Source: Paracoccaceae bacterium (GTDB taxonomy: Bacteria > Pseudomonadota > Alphaproteobacteria > Rhodobacterales > Rhodobacteraceae). Taken from it: DNA of 5,973 bases. The stretch lies in NCBI GenBank assembly GCA_003512825.1, contig DOOI01000069.1:1-5973 (forward strand). The letters are read 5' to 3'. The notes below the pieces were generated by a model. That model was not told where the DNA came from and did no database searches. It worked only from the letters and a program-made list of their open reading frames with translations. The translations under genes and the position numbers were made by a program. Every line of letters starts with the position of its first letter. Position 1 is the stretch's first letter. Of the stretch, positions 5,935-5,973 are shown piece after piece.

Positions 5935-5973
5935 GGCATCCTCTGTCTTCTTGCTGAAAATATCCCGGGGAGC

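Overview
The window looks like a chromosomal segment of an alphaproteobacterium, most likely a member of the Rhodobacterales (Roseobacter/Rhodobacter group). The grounds are the gene order (a universal stress protein gene divergent from ccoNOQP), the long CcoN N-terminus, a moderately GC-rich composition and the subtype of the fumarylacetoacetase-fold protein. The organism assignment is inference from family knowledge; no marker gene is present.

Layout, left to right. (1) Positions 1-338, minus strand: the 5' part of a UspA-family stress protein gene that runs off the left edge. (2) 339-541: a divergent regulatory region with two perfect FNR/Anr-type palindromes. Each sits where a class II FNR site should be for one of the two flanking genes. 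(3) 542-3975, plus strand: a complete ccoN-ccoO-ccoQ-ccoP operon for the cbb3-type cytochrome c oxidase, with tight spacing and strong Shine-Dalgarno sequences, closed by a strong intrinsic terminator at 4004-4031. (4) 3976-4294: an intergenic region of 319 bases. It holds the ccoP terminator, a third FNR-type box with a well-placed -10 hexamer pointing rightward, and two hairpins that look like tandem terminators for the leftward genes. (5) 4295-5934, minus strand: two overlapping genes of aromatic meta-cleavage (homoprotocatechuate/4-hydroxyphenylacetate type) catabolism. They are a fumarylacetoacetase-fold isomerase/decarboxylase candidate followed by an HpaH-type hydratase, joined by an ATGA stop-start overlap. 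(6) 5935-5973: leader or upstream sequence at the right edge.

How it works together: FNR senses low oxygen and would switch on both the high-affinity oxidase (CcoN catalytic subunit, CcoO and CcoP cytochromes c, CcoQ small subunit) and the stress protein. The two genes on the right form a separate leftward transcription unit for consecutive steps of a ring-cleavage pathway, converging on the oxidase operon.

I see no mobile element, CRISPR array, tRNA/rRNA or clearly new multigene system. The most notable oddity is the third FNR promoter at 4068-4116: it is well formed but has no rightward gene after it. In related genomes the ccoGHIS assembly genes usually follow ccoP and may have their own FNR site, so this may be a leftover promoter at a rearrangement breakpoint or the promoter of a small RNA.
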